This document shows, piece by piece, positions 16,999 through 25,859 of a stretch of 64,000 nucleotides of DNA. A model generated the notes under the pieces. It ran no database searches. It saw only the letters and a list, made by a program, of their open reading frames with translations, and was not told where the DNA came from. The stretch lies in assembly GCA_036676355.1 (NCBI GenBank), contig JAKFDA010000093.1, forward strand, positions 16,274 through 80,273, in the 5' to 3' direction. Positions within the stretch are counted from its first letter, which is position 1; each line of letters starts with the position of its first letter. The position numbers and the translations under genes are program-made. The DNA is from ZC4RG42 sp036676355 (GTDB lineage: Bacteria > Pseudomonadota > Gammaproteobacteria > Burkholderiales > SG8-39).

Positions 16999-17367
16999 AT
17001 GCCGGAGATATCGACGACCAACGATACCGCGGTCAGCCTGCAATCCTGCATTGATTCATGTCTGCAGTGCTATCGCACCTGCCTCGGCATGGCGACCAAC
17101 ATGTGTCTGGAGGAAGGCGGTCGCCACGCCGGCGCTGCGCATATCGGCCTGATGCTCGGTTGCGCCGAAATCTGTCGGACTGCGGCGCACTTCATGATCA
17201 TGGAATCCCGGCTGCACCAGAAAGTGTGCGCCACTTGCGCGGATGTGTGCGAAGCGTGCGCAGTGAGTTGTCACCAGATCGGCGACATGGACGAATGCGT
17301 GGACATCTGCCGTCATTGCGCCGACAACTGTCGGCGCATGGCGCTGGGGATTGCCGTCGAGCTCTGA
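16999..17367 (+). CDS. Cysteine-rich four-helix copper-binding protein (Csp/DUF326-like)
   Basis: 122 residues with 16 cysteines, spaced along helices as in CIDSCLQCYRTC, CAEIC, CATCADVCEAC and CVDICRHCADNC. This pattern is that of copper storage proteins, four-helix bundles whose inner Cys lines bind many Cu(I) ions. No signal peptide, so a cytosolic copper store is likely. It is followed 35 nt later by a peroxiredoxin gene in the same direction and could share its transcript. Copper handling fits the neighbouring copper-dependent oxidase genes, but that link is inference. Confidence 0.85.
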   Translation: MPEISTTNDTAVSLQSCIDSCLQCYRTCLGMATNMCLEEGGRHAGAAHIGLMLGCAEICRTAAHFMIMESRLHQKVCATCADVCEACAVSCHQIGDMDECVDICRHCADNCRRMALGIAVEL

Positions 17368-17402
17368 ACACACCTGCGGTGGATTGCAGCAGAGGAGAAC
17401 GC

Positions 17403-17924
17403 ATGCTGAACCCGGGCCAGCGCGCACCTGAATTCAAGGCGGAAGCCTATTACCCCTCGGGCGCCATTCACGTCGCATCGCTTGCCGAGTATCGTGGAAA
17501 GTGGATGGTGCTGTTCTTCTGGCCGCTCGATTTCACCTATGTGTGCCCGACCGAAATCCGCGCCTACAACGATCTCCATGCCGAATTCGGACGCTGCAAC
17601 TGCGCCCTGCTCGGTGCGAGCATCGACTCGGCGCACGTGCACCGCGCCTGGACCCAGCAGGGCCTCGGCAAGATGAGTTTTCCGCTCATCGGCGACGTAC
17701 AGCGGCTGCTCGTGGAGAAGTACGACGTGCTGCACGACGACGGCGTTGCACTGCGCGCCACGTATATCATCGATCCGCAAGGCGTCATTCAGTCGGCCAG
17801 CGCGAACGGACTGAATGTCGGGCGCTCGGCGCGCGAAACGCTGCGATTGGTGAAGGCTTTTCAATCCGGCGCCATGACGCCGTGCGAATGGCAACCGGGA
17901 CAGGCTTACGTGGTGCCGGTGTAA
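17403..17924 (+). CDS. Peroxiredoxin, AhpC/TSA family (2-Cys)
   Basis: 173 residues with a strong ribosome site (AGAGGAGA) before ATG at 17403. Thioredoxin-like fold: APEFKAEAYY at the start, the peroxidatic cysteine in DFTYVCPTEI near residue 48, and a resolving-type Cys in MTPCEWQPG near the C-terminus. It reduces H2O2 and organic peroxides in the cytoplasm, using an AhpF/thioredoxin-type donor that is not encoded here. It is close to AhpC-type 2-Cys enzymes but about 15 residues shorter than E. coli AhpC. Confidence 0.92.
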   Translation: MLNPGQRAPEFKAEAYYPSGAIHVASLAEYRGKWMVLFFWPLDFTYVCPTEIRAYNDLHAEFGRCNCALLGASIDSAHVHRAWTQQGLGKMSFPLIGDVQRLLVEKYDVLHDDGVALRATYIIDPQGVIQSASANGLNVGRSARETLRLVKAFQSGAMTPCEWQPGQAYVVPV

Positions 17925-17929
17925 ATTTG

Positions 17930-18135
17930 GCGGAGAGCGGAGAGTGAAAACAGTCGGAAGCACGACGACCGGATTCCCGATCGCGCCGCTACGCGGCTTG
18001 TCGGGAATGACGGCGGTGGGATAGCGTCACTTCCGCGAAGCTTGTCCCGGACTTTGATCCAAGAGCGGGAGTCCAGTTCGTTGCTCTAACTGCTCTTGCC
18101 TTCTACTCTCTACTCTCGGCTCTCCGCTGCTGTTC
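17930..18135. repeat. Composite intergenic repeat (copy B)
   Basis: Outer arm GGCGGAGAGCGGAGAGTG at the left, inner palindrome ATTCCCGAtcgcg ... cttgTCGGGAAT at 17973-18008, a GTCCCGGACT...GGGAGTCC hairpin near 18045-18076, and a right arm CTACTCTCGGCTCTCCGC that is the inverse of the left arm. The right arm overlaps the last codons of the 18103-18393 gene. Confidence 0.65.
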
Positions 18136-18393
18136 CGACTCTCCCCCGTCGTTCTCGAACCGCTGCACGATCTCCTTCCGCACGTCTTCCAGACATTCCA
18201 TGCGCCGGTCGCCTTCGAGCTTGTCACAGCGCTTGATCCAGTCCGCTGATGCTTTGCGCTGTGCGCTTTGCGCTTGCTTCTCGCTCACATCGGCTTTCGG
18301 GGCGACAGCTCCGGTGGCTTCCTGCGTCTTTTCCGCCGCCGCGGGCATCGCCGTAAGCAAACCGATTAACGCAAAGGCCGCAATGAAGTGCAT
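18103..18393 (-). CDS. Small secreted protein with C-x10-C motif
   Basis: 96 residues from ATG at 18393. A signal peptide (FALIGLLTAMPAAAE) precedes a short basic-acidic mature part with DWIKRCDKLEGDRRMECLED, i.e. two Cys ten residues apart that could form a periplasmic disulfide. No known domain recognised. A protein of the same plan is encoded at 57905-58231. The last ~14 residues (GGESEQQRRAESRE) are encoded by the right arm of repeat copy B, so the original stop was probably replaced by a repeat-derived end. A near-perfect sigma-54-like site ends 37 nt upstream. Confidence 0.7.
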   Translation of the reverse strand: MHFIAAFALIGLLTAMPAAAEKTQEATGAVAPKADVSEKQAQSAQRKASADWIKRCDKLEGDRRMECLEDVRKEIVQRFENDGGESEQQRRAESRE

Positions 18394-18428
18394 GAGAGTC
18401 GAATGGGGATTGCGATGCTTGCGGCCGC

Positions 18429-18444
18429 CGCAAGCGCCATGCCG
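18429..18444 (-). promoter_or_regulatory. Candidate sigma-54 promoter for the small secreted protein
   Basis: Minus strand CGGCATGGCGCTTGCG, strict match. It ends 37 nt before ATG 18393. Confidence 0.7.
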
Positions 18445-18579
18445 TAGGACGCTTCGATTAGGGGTTTCCAGGCCAGGGCAGCGCGGGGCCCAAGCGACTA
18501 AAGCGTCGATGGCGTGGTCCTCGCTCGTACAGCTGCGCGCACTCGCGACCATACTCGGCACTTAATCGCCCCCTCCCAG

Positions 18580-21500
18580 TCAGCGCGCCGCCTGCGAGCG
18601 CGCTTCCGCTTCGGTCTCGGCCGCCGCCGCGCGTCGGCCGGCCAGCACGCGGCTGATGGTGCTCACCAGCGCCCCCGGATCGAAAGGCTTTGCCACGCGT
18701 TCGATAAAGCCGGATTCGACAATGCGCACGCGGCTCAGTTCGGCGAAAGCCGTGACCGCGATCGCCGGAATCGACTCGTCGACCGACAGACCTTTGCGCT
18801 GCTCGAGCGCACGCACGTTGGCAAGCACGCCGAAACCGTCCTCGCCCGGCATGGCGAGATCGAGCAGCAACACATCCGGGCAGGCCTGCGGCAGCCGCTC
18901 GTCGAGCAGCGCGATGAGTTCCGCACCCGACGCGGCGCTGTGTACATTCGCGCCGGCGCGGCGCAATGCGACGGCGATGATGTCGCGCGCATCCGGATCG
19001 TCATCGAGCGCGCAAATGTTGACGCCCGCGAGCACCGCATCGGGCGCGTCGCTGGTGCCGGCGCTGGGCAGGTTTTCCATCGTCACCCGCGCGGTCGGCA
19101 GCGGCAGGCAGACGGTGAATGTCGCGCCCTTGCCCAAGCCCTCGCTGGCCGCGCTGACCGTTCCGCCATGCAGTTCGATCAGGTGGCGCACCAGCGCCAG
19201 GCCGATGCCGAGACCGCCATGTTTGCGTGTGGTGGATGAATCGGCCTGCGTGAAACGTTGGAACAGACGCGGCAGGAACTGCGCGTCAATGCCGACGCCG
19301 GAGTCCGTCACGGCCAGCTTCGCCATATCGTCCGCCGCATGCGCGGTGACGTCGATGCGTCCTTCCTCCGGCGTGAACTTCACCGCGTTGGAGAGCAGAT
19401 TGACAACGACCTGATGCAGCCGCGCCGGATCGCCCGCGACGCTCAGTGCGCCGGGCGCGTGTTCGAACGACAGCGCGATACGCTTGGCCTCGGCGGCCGG
19501 ACGGACCACATCGAGCGCCGCATTGACTGTTTCGATCAGATTGAGCGGGCGATGCTCCAGATTGAGCTTGCCGCTCATGATGCGCGACGTGTCGAGCAGA
19601 TCGTCGATCAGACGGGCTTGATGATCGACGTTGCGCTTGATGGCCTGCACCGCGCGCTCGAGCAGATTGGGATCGACCGGATTGGAATTGCCGAGCAGGA
19701 AACTCCAGCCGCGCAAGGCATTCAGCGGTGAGCGCAATTCGTGCGACACCACGGCGAGAAATTCGTCCTTCGCGCGATTGGCGCGCTCGGCTTCGTGCCG
19801 CAGCCGCTTTTCAGCCTCGATGAGCTGTTCCAGTTCACGCTCGGCCTGGCGCCGGTCGGTGACATCGATCGCGACACCAAGTATCAGCCGCGTGCGCGCG
19901 GACGGATCGAACAGACGCTCGCGACAGTAGAGCCAGCGCCAGTCGCCGTCGCGGTGACGAAAACGCAGTTCGAAGGTGCGCAGCCCATCCTCGCCCTCGC
20001 CGTATTCGCGCAGATGCGCCATCAGCGCGTGTCGGTCCTGCGGATGCACCAGTCCCAGCAATGCGTGTGTGCTCATACCGCGCAGGGTTTCCGTCTCGTA
20101 GCCGAGCGCCTGCAGCACCATGCCGCTGGCGAACACGAGGCGCCCGTGATCGAGATCGAGCAGATACAGCACCAGCGGCGCCGTGTCGAGCAGGCCCTGA
20201 GTGAAACGCTGCGCTTCGCGCAAATCGTTTTCGATGCGCTTGCGTTCGGTGATATCGGTGGCGACCGAAATCAGGCCGATGATCTTGCCGTCCACATCGC
20301 GCAGCGGCGACTTGGTGGACAGAAATGTGCGATAGCCTTCGGCGGTCTTGAGCATCTGCTCCATGCGTTCGACGCGGCCGGAGCTCAACACACGTTCTTC
20401 GTGATCGTTATTGCTCTGCAAAATAGCCGGGTCGTCGATCAGATTGCCGAAGGTCTCGCCGATCAGATCGTCTTCCGCCCGCGCGAACAGTCGACAGGTG
20501 GCCGGATTGGCCATCACGATCCGATGTTCCAGATCCTTCACGAAAATCAGATCGGGCGTGCTTTCGGCCACGCCGCGAAACAGTGCGAGCGTTTCGTGCA
20601 GCGCCGCGTTGGCCTGTTGCAGCGCGCTGGTCCGCTCGGCGACGCGGCGGTCGAGTTCGGCATATGCGTCGCGCAGCACCTGCACGTTGCGGCGCCGCTC
20701 GCTCACGTCGCGCATCACCATCACGCCGCCGAGCACGCGTCCTTCGATGTCGCGGATCGGCGCCACGCCCACTTCGATCAATAATCGCTCGTCGTCGGAC
20801 AGCTGCAGAGTCAGATCGCGATAGTTGCGCTCGGTGTCCTCGCCCCGCAGCACCGCACGCAGCGGGCACTCGATCGGCTGCCCCGCTTCGTCGTACATGA
20901 CGACGCGGCCTGCAAGCGATTCGTGCAACATCGAATCGACCGGCACCCGTAACAACTCCGCGGCCGCGGGGTTCATCACCTGCACCACGCAATCCGGATC
21001 GGTGGCGATGACCGCGTCGTGAATGCTGCCCAGCGTGACATGCAGCCATTCGCGCTGCGTTTCCGCGTCGCGTTCGGCAAGGCGGCGCTCGGCGTCGATA
21101 CGATTGAGCACGCGCGCCAGCCAGAGCACGAAGGCGGCCAGCCCGAGACAGGTCAATACGGTGAGCAGCAGCCCCCCGGCCGCGGTGTCCATCCAGCCTG
21201 CGCGTTGCGCAGCCATGCGCGCCAACCCGAGCGCGACCGGAAAAATCAACACGACCGGCAGCGAGCGGCGCAATACGATCGCACCGGCGCGCCGATCCGT
21301 CAGCTTATCGAGCAGCCAGTCGTCGGGACGGCCTGCCACTACTGCGAACGCGAGGGCGATGATCGACAGGCCGCCGGCCAGCGAGAGTTCGACCAGCGCC
21401 GGCATTTCGAGCATGAGGCGATAGGTGACACCGATCAGACCGGTGACCGCAAGTGTGCCGGCCGCGGTGGCGAACAAACGCGCGCCGTGGCGCGACCACT

Positions 21501-21993
21501 GCGTATTCCAGAAGCAAAGGCCGATTGCGATGAGTACGACCAGCGAAGTGACGGCTGGATAGGGCGTGATGTCGTAACCCCAGACCGAACCACGCTGAAC
21601 ATACAAGCCGATCAGCAGCACCACAGCGGTTATCACCGTCCCGCAGACGACATATGCCGCATGTCGGGCGCGCGGCGTATCGCGCGTCAGCAGACGCAAG
21701 GTCGCTGCGCCGCCGATGCCGAACACCGCCATGACCGGATGCATGATCGGCCAGCCGGGCAGGAGGCGACGTAACTCGACGATGTCGAATAGCCAGCCGA
21801 TCACCGGGATGCCGATAACGAAGACGGCAAAGGCGAGCGCTGCATTCGCGCCGCGCTGCAGTCGGTATGCGACATTCTCGCGTCGTTGCTGTTGCGTTGC
21901 CCGCTGCGCGCGCACGAGTGTCTGGTTCGCTCCTACCAATACATTCTCCTCAGTCGCGGCATGTCGTTTGCAGCGCCGGTGCATCAAGGTCAT
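18580..21993 (-). CDS. Membrane hybrid histidine kinase: 3 PAS, kinase, receiver
   Basis: 1137 residues from ATG at 21993, chosen for its AGGAG 9 nt upstream. The first ~300 residues hold about eight membrane helices. Three PAS domains follow (~320-430, ~460-590, ~600-720). HisKA has FLAVVSHELRSPLNAL (phospho-His near residue 749) and the ATPase domain has NLLSNAVKFTP and GGLGIGLALV. A C-terminal receiver has LLLDLAMPGEDGF (phospho-Asp near 1043) and AKPF. The protein senses an unknown signal at or in the membrane and may pass phosphate to a separate partner. It diverges from yihY. A link to the activator at 28285 is possible but unproven. Confidence 0.9.
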   Translation of the reverse strand: MTLMHRRCKRHAATEENVLVGANQTLVRAQRATQQQRRENVAYRLQRGANAALAFAVFVIGIPVIGWLFDIVELRRLLPGWPIMHPVMAVFGIGGAATLRLLTRDTPRARHAAYVVCGTVITAVVLLIGLYVQRGSVWGYDITPYPAVTSLVVLIAIGLCFWNTQWSRHGARLFATAAGTLAVTGLIGVTYRLMLEMPALVELSLAGGLSIIALAFAVVAGRPDDWLLDKLTDRRAGAIVLRRSLPVVLIFPVALGLARMAAQRAGWMDTAAGGLLLTVLTCLGLAAFVLWLARVLNRIDAERRLAERDAETQREWLHVTLGSIHDAVIATDPDCVVQVMNPAAAELLRVPVDSMLHESLAGRVVMYDEAGQPIECPLRAVLRGEDTERNYRDLTLQLSDDERLLIEVGVAPIRDIEGRVLGGVMVMRDVSERRRNVQVLRDAYAELDRRVAERTSALQQANAALHETLALFRGVAESTPDLIFVKDLEHRIVMANPATCRLFARAEDDLIGETFGNLIDDPAILQSNNDHEERVLSSGRVERMEQMLKTAEGYRTFLSTKSPLRDVDGKIIGLISVATDITERKRIENDLREAQRFTQGLLDTAPLVLYLLDLDHGRLVFASGMVLQALGYETETLRGMSTHALLGLVHPQDRHALMAHLREYGEGEDGLRTFELRFRHRDGDWRWLYCRERLFDPSARTRLILGVAIDVTDRRQAERELEQLIEAEKRLRHEAERANRAKDEFLAVVSHELRSPLNALRGWSFLLGNSNPVDPNLLERAVQAIKRNVDHQARLIDDLLDTSRIMSGKLNLEHRPLNLIETVNAALDVVRPAAEAKRIALSFEHAPGALSVAGDPARLHQVVVNLLSNAVKFTPEEGRIDVTAHAADDMAKLAVTDSGVGIDAQFLPRLFQRFTQADSSTTRKHGGLGIGLALVRHLIELHGGTVSAASEGLGKGATFTVCLPLPTARVTMENLPSAGTSDAPDAVLAGVNICALDDDPDARDIIAVALRRAGANVHSAASGAELIALLDERLPQACPDVLLLDLAMPGEDGFGVLANVRALEQRKGLSVDESIPAIAVTAFAELSRVRIVESGFIERVAKPFDPGALVSTISRVLAGRRAAAAETEAEARSQAAR

Positions 21994-22044
21994 GGACGTT
22001 CGCTCCTGCGCAACGTGTCGCCATTGCCAACAGCACGTACGCCT

Positions 22045-22941
22045 ATGCTGCCTCACGGTCGGCACACGCGACAATCGGCGTGGGCCGGACTGAAAGCGAT
22101 GTGGCGCACGCCGATCCGGGTATTGTCCGCCTGGAACGACGATGATTCGCTGCGGCTCGGCGCCGCGGTTGCGTTCTATGCGATTTTCTCACTTGCGCCG
22201 CTTCTGGCAATGGCCGTACTGATAGCCGGTCTGGTATTCGGCGTCGATGCCGCGCGAGACCAGATTATGGGCCAGGTCGGCGGGCTCGTCGGCGAAGGCG
22301 GCGGGCAAACGCTGCGTACCATGCTCGATAGCGCCATGGTTGAGGGCACCGAAGGAAAGCAGTGGACCACCGGCCTGGTCGGTTTCGCCACGCTCTTCAT
22401 CGGAGCGACAGGCGTGTTCGTCGAATTGCGCAATGCGCTCGACGCCATCAACAAGGAGGCCGAACAGGTCGAACACGGCTTATCGTGGATGGTGAAGGCC
22501 CGAATTGTCTCGTTTTCGCTGGTGCTCGCGGTAGGTTTCGTCGCACTTGTCTCGCTTGCGCTGAGTGCTGCCATGGCGGCGTTCGCCGCATGGTTGTCGG
22601 CCTCGGCCCCAATACTGGGCGCCCTGGCGCTGTTGCTCGATACCATCGTGTCGCTGTCGCTCATCACCGCGCTGTTCATCCTGCTGCTGCGCTTTCTGCC
22701 GTCGATCCAGCCGCGCAAAGTCTCGCTGTGGCCGGGCGCGCTGCTCGCGGCGATTCTGTTCGTTCTCGGCAAGCATCTCATCGGCCTGTACATCGGCAAG
22801 GCCGGCGTGGCGGACGCCTACGGCGCGGCCGGCTCGCTGGTCGTCATTCTCATCTGGGTGTACTACAGCACGCAGGTTCTGCTATTGGGCGCCGAATACA
22901 ACAAAATTCGCGCTGATCGCGTCGCACCCGCGGCGCCGTGA
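22045..22941 (+). CDS. yihY: YihY/BrkB family inner-membrane protein
   Basis: 298 residues if ATG 22045 is used; the start is uncertain because no ribosome site is visible, and ATG 22099 is the alternative. Six membrane helices and the family signatures FYAIFSLAPLLAMAV, the ALDAINKEAEQ region and the C-terminal YGAAGSLVVILIWVYYSTQVLLLGAE are clear. The molecular function is unsettled: the family was once called ribonuclease BN, but the evidence favours a transporter or envelope role. Its stop overlaps the next start (TGATG), coupling it to the AsmA-like protein. Confidence 0.87.
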   Translation: MLPHGRHTRQSAWAGLKAMWRTPIRVLSAWNDDDSLRLGAAVAFYAIFSLAPLLAMAVLIAGLVFGVDAARDQIMGQVGGLVGEGGGQTLRTMLDSAMVEGTEGKQWTTGLVGFATLFIGATGVFVELRNALDAINKEAEQVEHGLSWMVKARIVSFSLVLAVGFVALVSLALSAAMAAFAAWLSASAPILGALALLLDTIVSLSLITALFILLLRFLPSIQPRKVSLWPGALLAAILFVLGKHLIGLYIGKAGVADAYGAAGSLVVILIWVYYSTQVLLLGAEYNKIRADRVAPAAP

Positions 22942-24905
22942 TGAGAAGAGCGCTCATCGGCGTGCTGATCGCCATCGCCGTACTGGCGGCTGCCGTCGCC
23001 TGGGTCGTGCAATCGGCCTGGCTACGCGGCCTGCTCGAACGACAGCTCGAGAACATGACCGGGCGCGACGTATCCATCGGCCGCCTTGATATCGATATCC
23101 GCAGTTGTCTGCGCATCGAGGCCACGGATTTGCGCATCGCCAATCCGGACTGGGCCAGGACCGGCCAACTGATCGATGCGAGATACCTCCGCGCCTGCCT
23201 CGCGTGGCTGCCGTTATTCATCGGACGCGCGCACGTGGAATCGCTCGGACTGGCCGATGCCGAATTGGGCCTCGAGCGCGACGGCGAGCGCGCGACCTGG
23301 GCCATCGGCAAGGAACAGAAAGAGGACAAAGGCGAAGCCCCGCCGGTGATCAACAACGTGCGTATCAGCAACACACTCATTCACTACCGCGACACAAACC
23401 TGCAAACCGAACTCGATGTGCGCGCGGAAGGCGGCACGAGCGAAAATCCGAACATCACGCTGCACGCCGCAGGCAAAGTGCGCAACGCCGAAATCAAGGC
23501 GGTGCTCAATACGCCCGCCGCCCTGCCTTCCTCCGATGCGCCGGTCGTCGTGTCGGCCGCGTTCACAATTGGTCACACCACCGCCGCGGCGGCCGGGCGG
23601 CTAAGCTCGCTCGGCGTCGACGGCATCGAAGTTCTGCTCACCATCGCCGGCGACGATTTGTCGGATCTCAATCGCCTCGGCATCGCGCTGCCCGAAAGCC
23701 CGCCCTATGCTTTGCGCGGGCGCCTGCGCAACGCGGATCACGTGTGGTCGCTCGAACCGTTCGAAGGGCGCGTCGGCGATAGCGATCTGTCCGGGCGCCT
23801 CGCTTACGCGGTGAAAGAGCCGCGTGCGCTGCTCACCGCCGAGGTGAATTCCAAACTGCTCGACTTGGACGATCTCGGCCCGCTGGTGGGCGCGCCCCCC
23901 AAAACGGGTAGCGGTGAAAAGGCGTCACCCAAACAGAAAAAACAGGCGGACGAAATCAAGGATTCGGGCAATGTGCTGCCGGACAAACCGCTGGGTATGG
24001 AGGCCTGGGGCCGCCTGGATGCGGATGTACGCCTGCGCGCAGAGCAGGTCAAACGTCCCGATGCCGTACCGATCAACGCGCTTGCGGCGCATCTCAAAAT
24101 CGACGACTCGACTTTGCGTCTGCAACCGTTGAACTTCGAAATCGCCGGAGGCACGGTGGCCGCCGACATCGTGCTCGAAGCCAAGGCGAAGCCGCCGCAA
24201 GCAACTGCCAATTTCGACGTGCGCAAAATCGATCTCGCCAAAATGCTGCCGGAGATCACCGCGCAGGAAGTTGCGGTCGGCACGCTATTCGGTCGCGCCA
24301 AGTTCAAGAGCCAGGGTGTATCGATCGCTCAACTGCTGGGCCGCGCGGATGGTGATCTCACCCTCATGATCAACGGCGGTCAGATGAGCGCCCTGCTGCT
24401 GGAGGCTGCGGGATTGGATATCGCCGAAGTGGTGAAGTTTCTCACCATCCGCGGCAAGCCCGTACCGCTTCGCTGCGCGATCGCCGATCTGCACGTCGCC
24501 GACGGCATCGCCAAATCGGAGTTGTTCGTGATCGACACGCAGGACACCGTGTTCATCGGCGAAGGCTACATCGACATGGGCAAGGAACGTCTCGATATCA
24601 CCATCCATCCGCGTCCGAAGGATCAAAGTATTCTTGCGTTGCGCTCGCCGTTGCATATCGAAGGACGGTTCAAGGAGCCGAGTGCGGGTGTGAAGGCCGG
24701 TCCGCTGGCCGCCAAAGGCGCGGCGGCCGTCGCCCTGGGACTGGTCAATCCACTGCTCGCCATCATCCCCCTGATCGAAACAGGCCCCGGCGAAAACAGC
24801 GACTGCGGCGAGTTCTCGCGGCGCGTGCGTCAATCGCCGCAGAAGAATGCGCCGAGTTCCAACAAGAGGGAAAAGCAACGCGCTGCGGGAGAGGCGAAAA
24901 ATTAG
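22941..24905 (+). CDS. AsmA family protein
   Basis: 654 residues. One N-terminal membrane helix (~4-25) is followed by a long beta-rich periplasmic part. The AsmA pattern is seen at the start (RDVSIGRLDIDI, ATDLRIANPDWA) and in the C-terminal third (VGTLFGRAKFKSQG, GRADGDLTLMINGGQMS, DTVFIGEGYIDMGKERLDI). AsmA-like proteins are thought to bridge the membranes and move phospholipids. It is coupled to yihY by a TGATG overlap, an arrangement that fits envelope maintenance. The end is rich in charged residues and may be disordered. Confidence 0.88.
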   Translation: MRRALIGVLIAIAVLAAAVAWVVQSAWLRGLLERQLENMTGRDVSIGRLDIDIRSCLRIEATDLRIANPDWARTGQLIDARYLRACLAWLPLFIGRAHVESLGLADAELGLERDGERATWAIGKEQKEDKGEAPPVINNVRISNTLIHYRDTNLQTELDVRAEGGTSENPNITLHAAGKVRNAEIKAVLNTPAALPSSDAPVVVSAAFTIGHTTAAAAGRLSSLGVDGIEVLLTIAGDDLSDLNRLGIALPESPPYALRGRLRNADHVWSLEPFEGRVGDSDLSGRLAYAVKEPRALLTAEVNSKLLDLDDLGPLVGAPPKTGSGEKASPKQKKQADEIKDSGNVLPDKPLGMEAWGRLDADVRLRAEQVKRPDAVPINALAAHLKIDDSTLRLQPLNFEIAGGTVAADIVLEAKAKPPQATANFDVRKIDLAKMLPEITAQEVAVGTLFGRAKFKSQGVSIAQLLGRADGDLTLMINGGQMSALLLEAAGLDIAEVVKFLTIRGKPVPLRCAIADLHVADGIAKSELFVIDTQDTVFIGEGYIDMGKERLDITIHPRPKDQSILALRSPLHIEGRFKEPSAGVKAGPLAAKGAAAVALGLVNPLLAIIPLIETGPGENSDCGEFSRRVRQSPQKNAPSSNKREKQRAAGEAKN

Positions 24906-24922
24906 CGGCTACCGAACCCGTT

Positions 24923-25396
24923 TCAGCGGCGCAACAGCGCGGCCGGTGGATCGGCCATGCCGGTATAACCCTGACTGTCGCCCACCGACGTCGGTGTCGG
25001 ACGCGACATCGCAGCGTGCGTCGCGGCGGCGTGTCGCGCAGAGCGTCTGGCCTGATAGATGCGCGTGGTGATCCAGCGCACCAACCCGACCGGTCCGCCG
25101 AACTGCGCCTGCGCGAGGGACAACGCACCGGCGCCAAGCAGGCCAAGCAGGCTGGTCTTCACCGGCGCGCTATCCTCCTTGCGGCGCTTCTTGCCGCGGA
25201 ATAGAAATTTGCCCGCAACGAAACCCACACCCAGTGCGCCCAGCAGAAACTTCGGCGAGGCAATCGTGGTGACGGCCGTTTCACGCACGCTTTCCACGTA
25301 GCCCACGAAAGCCTGCTCGAGCAGCTTGCGATCGGCCGCGATCGCGCGTTCGACTGCCGCGATTTCGCCGTCGAGCGCAGAGATGCTCAGTTTCAT
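24923..25396 (-). CDS. YqjK-like protein with a central membrane segment
   Basis: 157 residues from ATG 25396, which overlaps the preceding stop (ATGA). An N-terminal amphipathic helix is followed by a hydrophobic segment (FLLGALGVGFVAGKFLF), basic KKRRK, a second weak hydrophobic stretch and a disordered tail. I do not recognise a firm family; by position after YqjD- and YqjE-like genes it corresponds to yqjK of the yqjD-yqjE-yqjK operon. Function unknown. Confidence 0.65.
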   Translation of the reverse strand: MKLSISALDGEIAAVERAIAADRKLLEQAFVGYVESVRETAVTTIASPKFLLGALGVGFVAGKFLFRGKKRRKEDSAPVKTSLLGLLGAGALSLAQAQFGGPVGLVRWITTRIYQARRSARHAAATHAAMSRPTPTSVGDSQGYTGMADPPAALLRR

Positions 25397-25854
25397 GGCT
25401 TCGCTTCGCTTTGAGGCGCTTCGCCCTTGAGTTGCCGCAGCGTCGCGGAGAAAGGCATTTCCGCAACCAGCGACCTGATGCGCCACACCAATATTCCGGC
25501 GCCGGCAAGATTGATCACCGCGGCGATCAACAACACGAGCGGCAGCGACATGTTTTCTTCAAGCAGCCAGGTCACCAGCGCAGTGATCGCCGTCAACCAC
25601 GCCGTCACACCGAGCACCGCAATCACCACGCCGGTGCCGACCAACCATGCGAGCTGAATGCTCGCGCGCCGCATGTCGAGCACGGCAAGCAACGCATAAC
25701 CGTGCGCGACACGACGCGCCGTACGCCACAAAAAATCGAAGTGTCCCTCCAGCGGCTCATTGCGCGCGGCGTCGAACCGCGCGCGATATTCCGGAGAAGC
25801 TGCTTCGAGCGCCGCCTGGTGCTGTCGCGTCAGTTCGTCCGCCGAGACGGCCAT
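25393..25854 (-). CDS. YqjE/phage-holin-like (DUF1469-type) membrane protein
   Basis: 153 residues from ATG 25854. Two strong membrane helices (~60-85 and ~100-125) lie between polar ends; the stop overlaps the next start by ATGA. Length, two-helix layout and its place directly after a DUF883 gene match YqjE, often named phage holin family although no phage genes are near. It starts 6 nt after the DUF883 stop. Probably part of the stress-responsive ribosome/membrane-tether set with YqjD; exact role unknown. Confidence 0.65.
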   Translation of the reverse strand: MAVSADELTRQHQAALEAASPEYRARFDAARNEPLEGHFDFLWRTARRVAHGYALLAVLDMRRASIQLAWLVGTGVVIAVLGVTAWLTAITALVTWLLEENMSLPLVLLIAAVINLAGAGILVWRIRSLVAEMPFSATLRQLKGEAPQSEAKP

Positions 25855-25859
25855 GAGCG

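Noticed and set aside
18394..18561. Upstream extension of the 18103-18393 frame
   Set aside because: Would read through the sigma-54-like promoter; a clear signal peptide begins at 18393.
25393..25854. Phage remnant suggested by the holin name
   Set aside because: YqjE-like context (DUF883 and YqjK-like neighbours) and no phage genes.
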